A stretch of DNA of 64,000 bases from Lenzites betulinus (GCA_022264855.1 JABYQU010000051.1:62001-126000); one strand, 5' to 3'. Counted from the first letter of the stretch, positions 32,846-46,126 are shown. The notes: generated by a model from the sequence alone, not told the origin. Numbers and translations: made by a program.

Positions 32846-33537
32846 GACAACACCAAACCGGCAGAGGAAGACTCATCGTTTATCATGCACGTACTTACTA
32901 CAACAGACCTGGATTGACCCGATCCACCCGCACAGCTCCCAATCATTAGTGTGTCCCCGCATCCGAGTCACATACTAGTACGGGTGCATCTCATTAGCAT
33001 CACTTCGGGCTGAGTGCACCTTCGCAAAATCGCAGGCCTTTAATTTGCTGAGTACTTCTGGGCTGCCAGGTACTCGTCCGCAGCAAGCAAACGGTGTGTA
33101 TAACAAACTGACTCACAACGCTGCGTAATCCAGAAGACGTTTGAATACTGGTACGCACTATAGAGAAACTATGTCCGGCACGCAGGAGGGATGTTATGGG
33201 GAGTCCGGTGGGCACGTTCACCACGCTAAGCTTGTAATGCGCTCCTACTAAGGATGACACCAGATGGATCACACGCACAATCGTTTACTCTTGTTGGCTT
33301 TTGATTTACGTGTTTCGACATGCGTTTACGCGTACTCACAAGCTTATGTTCTGTCTCGTGGAAGTCCCAAAGCCACGCCGCTTGCACGTGATGGCCAGCA
33401 ACGCTGCTTTGGTGAACCGATGCAACAACATCCACGCCGCAAGTTTCTGTCCTGGCAATGCGCGGCGCGGAGATGGGGACCTATAAGCAGCACCAAAGGC
33501 CGTCAGCGATCATCAGCAGAAACCTGAATGGCGGGGA
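32846..33537. other. Intergenic, no gene seen
   Basis: Only short frames without recognisable content. It lies between the tRNA-Arg gene and the 3' end of the peroxidase relic. Confidence 0.5.
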
Positions 33538-34330
<793 letters not shown>

Positions 34331-35864
34331 CTACTGCCTTCCAATGCGACCGGCGTGGATGTTCTAAGTCAGCAGTATACTCGCGTTTCCACATACGTTG
34401 TTTCACAACGTCTGAGGTGGAACATGCCAAAAGCTTGGCCCTAGAGAGACTTGGCGAGTCAGGGTTGTTGATGCTGAATATATGGCGAATGAACACACCT
34501 GACGCTCTGAGTCCAAGAGTGCCAAGGATTTTTGATCGTTCGTACTCAGTGGTGAAATCATGGGCACGCTTCTACCCATGCCGGCTCATGCCGGATGCAG
34601 CGCCTGCAAACAAATCTTTTCGCTGGGCCAGGTCAAGTCTGTAGGCGATCGGAATTTTTTGCACTTGCATGCCTAGGGTACACCAGATGACAGTGCCTAC
34701 TGAGGATCACCCCTGCAGTTCCTCGTGCGAAGGTGGAACAGTCGACACGCTGTGGATTGTAATGAGTAAGAGAGCGTGCATGTGGGCCGATGGCAGTGAT
34801 GTTGTGCGTTCAGCCACTGGATCCTAGCAGGTGTCGTCAGTAGATTGAAACTTCCCTGTGGTGACGCGAAGTCGATCCAGTGACCCACCATAGGGTCATC
34901 TGCTGCCAGGTACAGCACACTCAGACTGCCGGCGATTGTCGAGCTCCAAGGCGGCGGCTCGGGCCTCGTCCTGTCCCATCGGCCCGGCTGCTGCATACAT
35001 TTCCACATCGTCATGAAACCAAAGACAAAGGGCGCACTCACAGAGTGCGAATCGTTGGAATCCATCAGCCTCGAGTGTGCAAGAATATTATGTAAACTGA
35101 CAACGTACAGGGTCAATGCCACCGCCTTCTTGTTTAGCGCTTAGCGACGGCATGCACTGGTACTGCTAGTGGCACAGCATTTGCTGACTCGGAGAAACTT
35201 TGGAGAGAGCTGTTCTTTGCAAAGCACGAAATTTCGTGGAGTAAAATCAACTAAGTAGTAGGGGGCTCCACCATATACCTTCAAACTCCTATATAATAGT
35301 GTGCTATCTTGTGCTATAGAACTTCAACTAGGGACTCTAAACCTATTTATTGCACTCGGGATTTCCCGCACACCATCAAACAAGCTTGTCCGTGTCCTGC
35401 GTGGTCCGTGTCCGGCCAGAATTGACCATCCCTACTAGTTGTGCCCAGTTTCTCCGCGAAAGAAGGCGCACGTCTCACCGCTGGGTGTTAGTTGATGTGT
35501 CCAAGATCTGGCAATGTTTCATACTGTATGAAATCCCAAAGCCGAACATCGGCCTTTTGCGCTGGTGCCAGTCACTGCGGCGAGAGTACCGTACTACCGT
35601 AACCACATTACTGACGCCATACGAAACTCGCACAGAGGTTTTTGCAACTTTTGGCGCCCCGAGCCGTATAAAAGCTGGGAAGAGTTTATGCCAAGCAGCC
35701 AGCACCAAGCAGTTCTACCGCTGTCGAGCACTCAGACCCCTCAAACGAAGTCAAGCAACTCTCAAATCTTTCCCTGTGAGCTCCATCATGTCTCCGATGT
35801 CTATCCCTCGTGGGGACGCTCTTAACACGTTGATGCTTACTATGCACCGTTTCTAGACCTCATC
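34331..35864. other. Intergenic; 5' relic of peroxidase and promoter of the secreted protein gene
   Basis: I found no clear peroxidase signal peptide upstream of 34330. A plus-strand frame at 35350-35856 has no domain and overlaps the promoter, so it is not called. TATAAAA at 35667-35673 is the likely TATA box of the gene at 35865, with a long leader. Confidence 0.5.
35667..35673 (+). promoter_or_regulatory. TATA box of the small secreted protein gene
   Basis: TATAAAA within CCGTATAAAAGCTGG, about 190 bp before the ATG at 35865, implying a leader of roughly 160 nt. Confidence 0.5.
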
Positions 35865-36266
35865 ATGCAGTTCAACCTCCTCTCTGTCACAACCTTCGCC
35901 CTCGCTTTGGCGGCTTCCACGCCTGCCGCATTCGGCGCAAGCTGCTACTTGGCCAAAGGTTGCTACAATTGCGAGACTCTGGATTCAGTGCGGAAAGCCT
36001 TCCGGCAGCTGTGCGCGTCCGACTTTTCCCATTCGAAACTCCTCGAATGGGGAGATGCCACCCTCACTCTCACCGGGAGCTTCTTCAACCAAGATCAATG
36101 CCTCATGGCGGGTGACAATATCGTAGACCAGTGCTATGGCAAGGAGGACGGCGGCGTCTACACATACTCATACAACGGTCATGACGCAAGATTGGACATT
36201 CACTTCTGCGACTGCCCAACGCAGGGGCCCATCCAGAGCGCGACCATTGGAGGCACGGGTGCATAG
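35865..36266 (+). CDS. Small secreted cysteine-rich protein
   Basis: A 133-residue intronless frame with a clear signal peptide (residues 1 to about 24, Leu/Ala-rich, ending AAFGA). The mature part of about 109 residues has eight cysteines in the order C..C..C.....C.....C.....C.....CxC. These could form four disulfides. There is no transmembrane segment and no recognised domain. Such proteins are common fungal secreted or effector-like products. Its role here is unknown and the effector reading is only a possibility. Confidence 0.78.
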   Translation: MQFNLLSVTTFALALAASTPAAFGASCYLAKGCYNCETLDSVRKAFRQLCASDFSHSKLLEWGDATLTLTGSFFNQDQCLMAGDNIVDQCYGKEDGGVYTYSYNGHDARLDIHFCDCPTQGPIQSATIGGTGA

Positions 36267-38268
36267 GGAGGAACCTGGCGGTGGGGTGTTGGTGACGGAG
36301 GGACAGGTGCAAAGCGGTGGTCGGTGTTGGCGGAGTGGTTGGATTCTTGTGTTGGATGTATCGGTGGAATTTGGTCAAATTTAGGTTGGTTGCCCTAATT
36401 CTGCGCACTGATGTCGACAGACTGGTATCGGCTTGCGGGCCTGAGGCTGTTGAATGCAGTACACCTGCTTTACCACCGTCTGACTCTACTATGTAGTAAG
36501 GTTTGATGTCGACGGCTGAACTTCTATTCAATCCTAGTACTAGCATGCTACCGTGCTCACTGCATGCATTATCAGTGTCATCTATAGACAAGAGACTCCG
36601 TCAAGACGCACGTAATGCTTCTGGTAGAATGCAAGTCTAGTGCTTACACGCTTACCACTCAGGCTCACTGCACACCGGACTCACTCGGAGTGCTTCTCTC
36701 ACGGTCACGGTATCGCATTTCCAGGCTTTTTTAATAACACTTTCAAATCAAACGTTTACCGGCGATATACTGGCATTATTCCCAGGTCATGAAACACTTG
36801 CACTACGACGCCCGACAATACTGTATAGTTGTTAACAGTGGGGATCACCCGAGCCCTGTATAACGCGAGCGTAGAGAGTACACACGAAGTGTGCAAGGGC
36901 GCGAACAATTGACGTGCGCGGCCGCGCACTCGCAGATGCATGCAGCCTTGGCCGAGCCGCACGTATTAATAGACACCCGAGTCCATGTGCACTTTCATGA
37001 GCCGACCGCGCGCTGACGAGCACCCTTTCTCCTAAACATCCTTAGTACTCTGTGAAGCATGCAGCCGGATGCGAACGATCGTCCTACGCCTCTGCCGTGT
37101 CATGGACGGGCGGACAATAGCTTTCAATGCTGCAGCCACTGGCAGCTCCGCTGTCAGTCTTGACCGCGGGACACCCGTCACGACCCCCACAGGCAGGGAC
37201 GTCATAGGATTATAGCGGGGAGCCTGACGTAAGCCTCGACGAAGCAACTCTGCTTCGCCATGGCTAAATGCACTCATCAGAAACACGGACGGCGGGGTCG
37301 AGACGAGCTCAACGCACCATATAGCATGTCGATGACCAGGTCTCAAGCCATAGATCACAACGGATGTGAAAATCTGCTGCGCTCGAGTGAAGCAGAGGAA
37401 CACCCAAAGTTGGAGCCGACAGGACAGGGGGGAGCAGTCGTCTGGAGAGTCGCTGGAGGTGCCGCGATGGCCATGATAAGTATGCGCGGATGATGCTTCG
37501 GCGTGGGGACATCTCGCGTACAGATGTATAGCTCTTCTATCCTGGGCATCCCACGCTGTCCACGTTGGTGCCCCTCGAATGCGCGGGCAGGAGCCTCCGA
37601 GAATCACTTGCTGCGGGCGCATCGAAGCCTCGAATCGGAGGCAGTAGTATTCGTCCAGGATGGCCGCGGGACTCCGGATTTGAAGTTGAGAGATACGTTC
37701 AGAATATGCGGCAATCGTGACACTTGCATCGGTGATTCTCATCCGCGTGGAACCTGGGCAACAATACTCCGTGAGCTGCTAGAGCGGAAAGTAAAGGTTA
37801 CGCAACACCTCCGATGAACCTTATGCCATCGGCGGTTGCAAAGCCTGCGGTGTCACCGGAGCATGTGAGTGCAAAATGACCCTAGTGTTACGGGCAGAAG
37901 CAAGGAGATTGAACACCTGAAGATTGGATGAAACTCCGAGCCATTCGCGTGAGACAGGAAAGCTTGATGCAAGGTTGACGTTGAGGGCAAGTAGACGAAC
38001 AATCCCGTCGACATGTGAAGGTACTGCTCACTGGCTCTCCCCTATCTCTTGATGCTTCACATCCGAAGAACTCGGGGTGGTTCCTGAGCGGCTTCACGCG
38101 GGAAACCCTCTGACTGTCGGATGCATTGCTCGATACCGTGTGATGATGTCGTTGGCGACCTCAAAATATCCACGCAAGCACGAGATGAATACTCGCGGAA
38201 CAGCACCGCTGTGGTAGCACGAGGTCTCCCTCTCTTACCTACCTCCCGCGCGAGCGGCCAAACCTATC
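36267..38268. other. Gene-poor interval with dispersed repeat
   Basis: It includes the repeat copy at 37255-37645. Long minus-strand frames over 37032-37742 change frame relative to the second copy at 56 kb and lack recognisable motifs, so they are not called as genes. Nothing else is recognised from 36300 to 37200 or 37700 to 38250. Confidence 0.5.
37255..37645 (-). repeat. Dispersed repeat, copy 1 (inverted relative to 56 kb copy)
   Basis: The reverse complement matches 56150-56520. Shared blocks include CCCACGCCGAAGCA, CTTATCA-GGCCATCGCGG and GATTTTCACATCCGTTGTG. GAGCTCGTCTCGAC is also shared. Small indels not in multiples of three argue against a conserved protein. Confidence 0.7.
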
Positions 38269-39969
38269 ATGCCTAGCGATTACAAGTGTCCTGTTAAACA
38301 GGATGCTCCTGTTGGTGGAGATGCCTGCTGTGGAGTCGGTAAGCATTGATATCATGGGACAGCAGGATGGAGGCTCACGCACTAAAAAGGTGTACCTGCA
38401 GTTGAATTAATCTCCCGCACACGCATTCTACCAGAGGACCATGCTAGCGCAGGGACGCGCACGACACCACTTTCGATCCTCGATAACACAGCGGTCCGGT
38501 TCTCGCTCGTCAACGCTTGTTGGTATTACGACAAGCCGAAGTGTCAAGAAAACACACTGTCACCGTTCACCCTCGTCTACTCCCTTCGAAAGACACTCAA
38601 CGTGTACCCCCAGTGGGCTGGCCAGCTCGAATGGATGAAGTCCGACCCAGCACGGGGGAAGCGCCTCGGGCGGCTGTGCATCTCGTACGGCTCCCCGTCT
38701 GATCCAGGGATTGAACTCGTCCTCGCACGCTGCACTAGCACCATTGCGGCCCTCGTCCCGGATAGCGAGACGCGCTTGAAGAGCGGGGCTTGGTGCGCCG
38801 ACCATTTCTCGTCCTCCCAGGTCTTGTTCCCGACCGACATCGCCTTGCACGACTCGCCCGCGTACGCGGGGCGACCTGCGGTTTCCGTGCAGCTCACCAC
38901 GTTTTCCTGCGGCGGAATTAGTATTGCGCTCCGAATTGCACATGTGTTGGCGGACGCGACGTCTTTATTCCAGTTCATTCAGGATTGGGCTGCTATGCAT
39001 CGCGCGCTACTCAATGGATGTCCGCTGCCGACTCCCATTCCCGTCTTCGATCCCGGCCTGGTTGACAGTGCTTGTATTGAGGAGAAGAACATCGATTGTA
39101 CGCCAGTCCGCGAAGAAAAGTTGATCCACGCTGCCCAAGGACTTTCTCCCAATCTTCGGAATGGCCGTACATCTACAGACGATGCAGTGGTGCCCTCATC
39201 AGTATTCAGGAGGGCGGATTCGACGCGCGTACCTTCTATGCCATGGGCGGAGTGGAACATTTTTGCACCCGCCTCTCACTACCACGTCTGCTTCACCCCC
39301 GCGGAGCTCCAAGGGATCTGGGAGGCCGCAAACGCAGAGGTTCTCCCCGACGCCCGCATCAGCCGCCTCGACGCGCTCCTTGCGTTTATCTGGAGACTCA
39401 TCGTGCGCGCACGAGGGAAGGCAACCGACCCAGGGCCCGACCGGCTGGTTGTCGCGATCGGTGTTCGCGCACGCCTCGTCCCGCGCCTCCCGGACGCCTT
39501 CCTAGGCTCACCTATGCTTTTGTCCTGTATAACACTGCCCGCCATCCAGGTCGCGGAGTCTCCGGGAGCAGCCGCTGGGGCCATCAGGGCCGCAGTGGCG
39601 CAGTACACCGCCGAGGCGATTGGGGCGTTCTTGGGCTTCGCGCGCGACGCGAATCCGCAGAGGTTCTGGCGCGGATTTCTCGGCCAGCGGTACACCGTCG
39701 TCACGTCCTGGGTCGGCCTAGGTGGATACAAGCTCGACTTCGGGGGAGGGCCGCCACGGTATGTCGACCCAGTCATACCTGGCTTGGACGGCTGCATTCA
39801 CGTCATGGAAGCTGGGCCGTCCCGTAACGACGAGGGAGGGGGCCATAAGGCGAGAGGCTCTGCTAAGAAGTGGTATCACGAGCCGGTGTGCTTGTCGGTG
39901 CATCTGGACAAGAGAGTGATGCGGAGACTGCTGAAGGATCCAGAGCTGAGAAAGTACCGCAGTGAGTAA
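38269..39969 (+). CDS. BAHD-type acyltransferase (tandem copy 1)
   Basis: Two exons: 38269-38338 and 38402-39969, with an intron from GTAAGC to TGCAG, giving 545 residues. The second exon starts with VELISRTRILPED, aligned with ELVSRVRLMPE of the neighbour. HVLAD (in AHVLADATS) is the HxxxD catalytic motif of the BAHD/PF02458 transferase family, and LDFGGG near the C-terminus is its structural DFGWG motif. Enzymes of this family move an acyl group from CoA to an alcohol or amine of a secondary metabolite. The substrate cannot be told here. The 23-residue first exon, with four cysteines, is less certain. Confidence 0.85.
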
Positions 39970-40774
39970 CAGGAGCCGCATGCCGTAGTTGAGATCCTGC
40001 GCCTACCATGTGTATTACCTTCTGATCCCCTCTTATGCCTCCATATGGCTCAGTCTCTCAATGAGAACGCATGAACATACCCGAAACGTCATCAAGGCTC
40101 CCAGTCGGGCCGTGTCGGGCTGGGGAATGTCAAAATCAAGTCGCAGGACAGTCGGGATGATGACAAGTTCGGGCCACTCGGCGCCCGGTGAACGTTTGGA
40201 AGTCGTAACGGCTGAGAAGGCGAGACGACAATTCGTATGCTGCGATCTTCCTTGGTCGAGTCAAGCAGCTGCGCCGGATAGTGGAGAGCAGTGTTGTGTG
40301 TTCGAATTGGGTGAGTGTGAGAAACCGAATTCATTGGTTAAGCGCGGTCGCTACGTAGTGAAGATCTCAGATCTTCCCTCTCACTGCTTTGTTGAGCGCC
40401 ATAAGACCCCTACACCAAGCACCAGCACTACTGGGCTGGACACGAAGATAGAACTGAACGCATCTTCAGGGATATATGCCGGGTATACGTACGATCAGCG
40501 TGTCGCCTGACATATTCAGGCTGTCGGACTGCAGTCGGTGAGGCTTGATGATTCCTGAAGAACCTCAGACGCTAGCGCATTCGCACCTGCAGTTATTTCG
40601 CCCGCTCATGCTGTAAAGACAATGAGAGGCGTATAACCGTCGGCTGGAAAATCTCAGCCGGAAATCGAATGCAGTAGAGCGCGCGGCTCCGAAAGGTTGA
40701 CTCCCAGCCCGCCTCATAAAAGGATCCTCGTCAATGGTCAGCCTCCCAACAATTGACCCCAAAGTCCAGCCCCA
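39970..40774. other. Intergenic between tandem acyltransferases
   Basis: About 800 bp must hold the terminator of copy 1 and the promoter of copy 2. Open frames on both strands lack any recognisable content. Confidence 0.5.
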
Positions 40775-42441
40775 ATGGAATACCCTCGTGATGGTGAGTG
40801 TGAGCTGCTAGTCTGCGGATGTACTAACGCGACACTCACATTTCTTGTCTAGTCAAGCCCATGCTCGAGCTAGTTTCCCGAGTTCGTCTCATGCCCGAGG
40901 GTCATACCGGCACACACCCTCGTACCATACCCCTCTCTATTCTCGACCACACTACCGCTCGGTTTGCACTTACCAGTGCAGTATGGTATTTCGACAAACC
41001 GACGCAGCAGCCCCACACGTTCTCGGCCGAGGCTTTGTCGCGATCTATACGGAAGACGTTGGACGCGTACCCCCATTGGGCAGGTCAGCTTCACTGGATC
41101 CCGTACGACCCTGCCCGTGGGCAACGACACGGCCGCGTCTGTATTACCTTCGGGGCAGAGACCGACCCCGGGGTCGAGCTGATTGTCGCGCGCTCCTCGC
41201 AGGATCTCACATCTATCTTACCGGACAGTGAGACTCGTGGCACCTGGTACGCTCACAGCTTCCCCTCCGAACAGCTGCTCTGTCCTACCGAGCTCGCCTT
41301 GCACAACACCTCGGAGTATGCTGGACGGCACTCCGTTTCGGTCCAAGTTACCGCCTTCGCTTGCGGCGGGACCAGCATCACGTTGCGGCTTGTCCACCCC
41401 ATAGCAGACGCGACGTCCATGTTCCACTTTGTCAACAGCTGGACGGCAGTCCACCGTGCCCTACTCGATGCGCAACCACTTCCCACCCTCGCGCCCTTGT
41501 TCGACCCCACCCTCCTTGACATGCGGGCGGCCGGAGATATCAACAGCCCCGCCCCCGACCCAGAGCTCATCCGTATCTCTCGCTCCCTGCCCATGGCCAA
41601 GTACGACTGGTGGGCATCCGCCCCAGGCTGTCCCCCACCCATGCTCCCCTCCACCGCGATCCCGGCCGAACTCGCAGGCACCGACTTCGGCCCGCTCAGG
41701 GACCCCGCGCCCTGGGCCTCCTGGGACATCTCCGTGCCCGTCTCGCACCACCTCGTCTACTTCACCCCCGCCGAAGTGCAGCGCATCTGGGAGGCAGCGT
41801 CTGCCGACACCAGCGACAACGTGCGCCTCAGCCGCCTCGACGCGCTCCTCGCACACTTCTGGCGGCACCTTGTCCGCGCGCGCGGCCTCGAGCGCGACCC
41901 CGCCCCACACCATTTCATCGTCACCGTCGGCGTGCGCGCGCGCGTCGCGCCGCCGCTCCCCGCGGCCTTCATCGGCTCGCCCATCGTCCTCGTGCGCGCG
42001 TCCCTCCCCGGGACCGCACACGCGGGGCCCGCGCCGCTCGGGACGGGGGCGGCGGCGCTCCGCGCGGCGATCGCGTCGCTCACGCCCGAGACACTCGGGG
42101 CGTACCTGCACGACGTCGCGCACGAGGTGAACCCGCAGCGGTTCTGGAGCGCGTTCCTCGGGACGCACCACGCCGTCGCGACGTCGTGGCTGGGGCTGGA
42201 CCCGTACGGGGTCGACTTTGGGAGCGGGGCGCCGCCGCGGTACGTTGACGCGGTCATGCCTAACTTGGATGGGTGTGTGCATGTTATGGAGGCGGGCCCG
42301 AAGACGCGCAGGGAGGCGGGGGCGGAGAGTGGGAATGGGCGGTGGTATGACGAGCCGGTGTGCCTGTCTTTGCACATCGCGGCAGAACCACTGGAGAAGT
42401 TGTTGAAAGACCCAGAGTTCAGGAAGTACAGATATCCTTAA
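40775..42441 (+). CDS. BAHD-type acyltransferase (tandem copy 2)
   Basis: Exons 40775-40793 and 40853-42441, 535 residues. Intron 40794-40852 runs GTGAGT...TCTAG with a CTAAC branch site. The start at ATG 40775 (MEYPRD) joins in frame to VKPMLELVSR. HPIAD is the HxxxD active-site motif and VDFGSG the DFGWG-like motif. It aligns along its whole length with copy 1 (shared RKTL-YP-WAGQL, ADATS, FTPAE-Q-IWEAA, NPQRFW, PRYVD-V-P-LDGC). The 3' half is strongly G/C-biased at third codon positions, which creates long false frames on the other strands. The DFGWG region and catalytic His are intact, so activity is likely. Confidence 0.88.
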
Positions 42442-42644
42442 GACTGATAATATCCTGTCAAGATGTTTTTCTTTGACCCGTCGAGCTGTTATGCAGTGAA
42501 AGCAGTCTATGCATCTGTTCTGAATAATGTTACACGCACTAGATACACAAGATGAGAGGGGGGCGATCATTCCGAAAGCGCAGATGTCCGAAATCCGTTG
42601 AATCGACTATACCATGTTCAAGAGCACCTCCGAGCAACATGCAC

Positions 42645-43742
42645 TCAATCGCTCTTCACCCGCTCGTATCCAGGCGCTGCGCCGCCGCCCCACCCGAACC
42701 AACTCGAGCGCCGCGCCGCGTCCGGCATCCTCGCGCCCCCCGCGCCCGGCGAAGTCTCGCCCTCCATATCGCTCGGCACCTCGACCTCCTCGAACGTCGA
42801 CCTGCCCGCGCGCTCCCTGAGCGAGCCCGACGACGAGTTCCGCGACGGGTTGTCCGCAGGCGGCATCGGCACGCTCTCGAACGCAGGGCTAGACGTCGCA
42901 GAGGAGACGTCGTAGCCCGTGACGCCCTCCCCTGCACCGAGCTGCGCGAGCTCCGCCTCGAGCTGCCGACGGCGCTCCGCCGCGGACGGCTGCCGGCGCG
43001 AGCTGCCTGCCTGTGCGTTCGCGTTCGCTGCGGCCTGCGCGGCGGACGTCTGCGCCTGGCGCAGAAGCGCAGCCCCAGATGCCAAGAGGCCCGGGCCGTA
43101 TGTGCCCCAGAGTCCTGCGACAAGCTGCGCGGGGCCCGAGACGGGGTCGTTCAGGCTGGGTGGCGCGCCGGTGTGCGCGGCAGCTTCCTCTTCGAGCGGA
43201 GAGGGGCCGGCGGGGTGAGACTCCATCTGTGCAACGGTGCCGGAGACGTGCTCCCAGACGCGGCGGAGGAGGCGTTGGAGGTAGTTGTAAAGGAACACCT
43301 TGGACTTCGCCAGAGTGCTGTCGATCTGGGTCTCATGTGCGGCGAAGAAGGGGCGAAGCTGCGTCTGGTAGAGATACGCAGACCCGGCGGTCTGGGGGAG
43401 AGCGAGGTAGAGCAAGAAGAGAGTCTTCAGGGGGTAGTAGAACGGCAGCCTGGGGGACTCCGCGTGAGACGGAAGTCACCTCCTCATCCGATGCGATCAC
43501 GTACCATGAGACGAGCCACTCCGCGACATACTCGACGGCGACGATACAGCCTAGAACGCTCCAATACATGAGCCATCGCTCAAGTTCCTCCTCGGAGGCG
43601 GGGCGCTGCGAAAGGGTCTTGTACGATGCATAGCCGGGATACAGAAACGCTGTAGTCGCACTGGGTACTTTCAGCCCCTGAGTGACAGCGTAGCATACAT
43701 CTTGGCACACCTAATCAGCCTAAAAGTCAAGTAGAACAGCAT
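42645..43742 (-). CDS. REEP / TB2-DP1-HVA22 family membrane-shaping protein
   Basis: Exons 43711-43742, 43505-43660 and 42645-43449 give 330 residues with clean GT-AG introns and matching phases. MLFYLTFRLIS is followed by ATTAFLYPGYASYKTL, EEELERWLMYW, VEYVAEWLVSW and LPFYYPLKTLFLLYLALPQ. These are the hairpin membrane segments and signature of the Yop1/REEP family. In yeast and animals these proteins bend tubular endoplasmic reticulum. The rest (from about residue 150) is a hydrophilic Ser/Ala/Pro tail with a basic coiled segment (RRRQLEAELAQL), as in the longer REEP1-4-like fungal forms. A TATATA sequence lies at about 43811-43817. Confidence 0.9.
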
Positions 43743-44109
43743 CGTTGGGTCGTCGAGGTCGTCAATACGGGCGGAGGAGAGGGTACATGGAAGAGCGGAA
43801 GGGAGGCGCGATATATACGGGCTCGGTAATCCGGGGCAGGCGCCTATTGATGCACGAGGCTACAAGCCGTGCTTAACACCGTCAGAACACAAATACTAAC
43901 CCGGGTAAGCCACGTAAGTACTACGCGAGCAACAAACCCGCTGCCCTGCGGCCCACGTCGGCGCAGCGCCGCAGCCGCACGATTTCGGCCAGGCAGACGG
44001 TAGCAGCTGCACAAGATTGTACATCGCCGGCGTGTCTCTCCACGCAGATCAGATAGTATACATTGATGCCACATGCTCCGGCTTCCACTCTGCTTTCGCG
44101 AGATTCCCT
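43743..44109. other. Intergenic, REEP promoter
   Basis: It holds the TATATA element ahead of the REEP gene and the 3' flank of the phosphatase-family gene. No other content is recognised. Confidence 0.5.
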
Positions 44110-45379
44110 TCAGTGCAACGTGATGTCCTGGAAGACCGGCCGGTGGTCACTCGCGAGCACTCCATCGTCCGTGAGCGACGAGCCGACTCGGTACGCGTCC
44201 GAAGTCCTGTCAAGCGCATGAGCTCGTGGTCACTACACCATGGTCACCGGTGAGACAAACTGAACGTACCACAAGCCGTTACTGCCCCCGAAGACAAAGT
44301 CGATGCGCGTGTACACCGAGGCGTCACCCGGCGCGTTGAAGCCGGTGTATGTCGCAAAGTTCCCGGACACGGCGGACCGCGGTGCCTGGCCCTTCAAGTC
44401 CACCATCGTGAAGTTGGGCAGCACGCCCTTCGGGACCGCGTACTTGTCCGCGAACGTCTGGTTTATCGCGACGGGCGGCAGCGCGCCGGTGATGATCTGG
44501 TACGCCCCCGAATCCGTGCCAGTCGCGGGGCTATTGAAGTCGCCGGTGATCACAACCGGACCCTTCGTCTTGAACGCCTCAAAGCGTGCACGCGTCAAAA
44601 GCATCGATGCGGCGAGGCGGCGCTGTGCGTCGGATTGATCGTCGAGGTGGGTGTTCAGATACGTGAAGTGTATGGGACGCGCGGGGTCGGTCTTCAAGAT
44701 GAGCTGCGTCGCAGTGCAGATTCGGACGGAGCCTGCCCCTGGGAATTTGGAAGGGACGTCGGGGGTGTTTCTGGGTCATGGAAATAAGTCAGGTGTGCTG
44801 GGGTATAACTGGAACAAGCAGTGCTGCACTCACGAGAGCCAGAAGGAATCATTGGAGACCAACGTTATGTCAGATCTACAGATTGAGTTAGAAACGACCA
44901 GTCGCTGTGTACGAGGACCAGGCGCACTTCTTGTAGAAAATAGGGCTGAACTCCCCCGCGGCTACACCATCGTCGCGACCCACACCGACCTGTTGTATCA
45001 TGAGTACAGTGACATCTTCCTTGCGTCGGAGAGCACCTACCCATCCCCAGCCATCTCCCAGCAGCTCGGCGAGGTCGGTGACCTGCCTGACGAGGCCCTC
45101 CTGGAAGCCCGCAAGGACGGCGCCGGCGAACTCAAGGTGTTCAAACACCTTGATGCGCCGTGTGCTCCACGGCTGCTCGCCAGTCTTGCCGTAGAACGTG
45201 TATTGCTGCAGCGGGTCGGGCAGCGACGCGAGCGACTGCTGCACGGTGATGTTGTCCGGCATGGAGTCATACCGCAGGTTGTACGTCGCGACGCGCATCT
45301 GCTGGCCTTGTGCTGCAGAGGTGAAGTACGGCGTGAGCGCGAGCGCGAAGAAACCGAAGAGGGGAGAGAGGGACAACAT
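44110..45379 (-). CDS. Secreted endonuclease/exonuclease/phosphatase-family hydrolase
   Basis: Five exons fit exactly: 45041-45379, 44928-44989, 44834-44875, 44270-44770, 44110-44206, total 346 residues. The signal peptide is MLSLSPLFGFFALALTPYFTSA. Family motifs occur in order: VATYNLRYD, AGFQEG, YLNTHLDD, VITGDFNS, TRIDFVF and the terminal ASDHRPV. These give the metal-binding and catalytic residues (N, E, D, H, D-N, D, D-H) of the EEP fold. Fungal members of this layout are secreted or vacuolar phosphodiesterase-like enzymes. The substrate is not predicted. The signal peptide suggests extracellular action. Confidence 0.9.
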
Positions 45380-45440
45380 GGCGATGTTCTGCCCGGGCTG
45401 TAGGTCTGTCGTCCTTCTCTGATATCGCTCACTCGAGGGA

Positions 45441-45447
45441 TTTTATA
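45441..45447 (-). promoter_or_regulatory. TATA box of the EEP-family gene
   Basis: TATAAAA on the minus strand (GGCTATAAAATCCC), 62 nt upstream of the ATG at 45379. Confidence 0.6.
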
Positions 45448-46126
45448 GCCATGCTGCCTCCCATCAACCAAGAGAAAGGGAGCATGCTGCACCCGCCGGC
45501 GCGTGGCACGGGGTGGACGAGCAGTGTGCCGTGATCCCTCCTCACATGATGGCCGCCAGAAGCAGCACTCACCTTCGGAAGGCATCCAGGACTGGCCGAG
45601 GTGCGACCTCGTGAGTGCGAACGAGAAGAGCGGCGAGAATAGATTGAGGAGGACCGTGCCCGGATTGAAGACCATCAGTGGGCGAACTATGCGCGAAGCA
45701 ACGAACGTGCTCGCGCTCCCGCCCTGGTGACCTCGCGCGGCGCGACGATGCGGTAAGGCCGTCAAGCGGTAATGTATGCGACTATCTGTGATATGCCGTC
45801 CGAGAGTCGCGCAGAAGACAGAGAAGCTGGGAGGCCGCGAGGTGTGGTGGTGGTATTGGTGGAGGCTGCATGATCGTGGTCGCGAATGAAAGGCAGGTGG
45901 CGCGCGCCGATCAATATATGCCGTCTCTCCCCACCTATGTTAAAACTTAAGGTTGCTTCACGAGCCGACTGCGCGCGCGCAATGAAGGAGGTCGAGCTTT
46001 ATAGTAAGTCGGAAACTATGCAATGCATTGACAAGGTCCAGGACACAGCGTGGTGATACAATTGCGAAAGCACCGGTACAAGTACAACATTCAGAGCTAC
46101 ACAGCGTCAACGGTCAATAACTTATA
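45448..46126. other. Intergenic, no gene seen
   Basis: It separates two minus-strand genes. The plus-strand frame at 45503-45730 is without motif. Nothing is assigned. Confidence 0.5.

Noticed and set aside
35350..35856. 168-codon frame upstream of the secreted protein gene
   Set aside because: No motif, and it covers the TATA box and leader of the downstream gene.
37032..37742. 236-codon minus-strand frame
   Set aside because: The repeat copy at 56 kb has indels that break this frame and no motif is conserved between them.
41429..42570. Several long frames opposite or out of phase with the second acyltransferase (up to 369 codons)
   Set aside because: They arise from the G/C-rich third positions of the real gene and consist of Arg/Ala/Pro runs.
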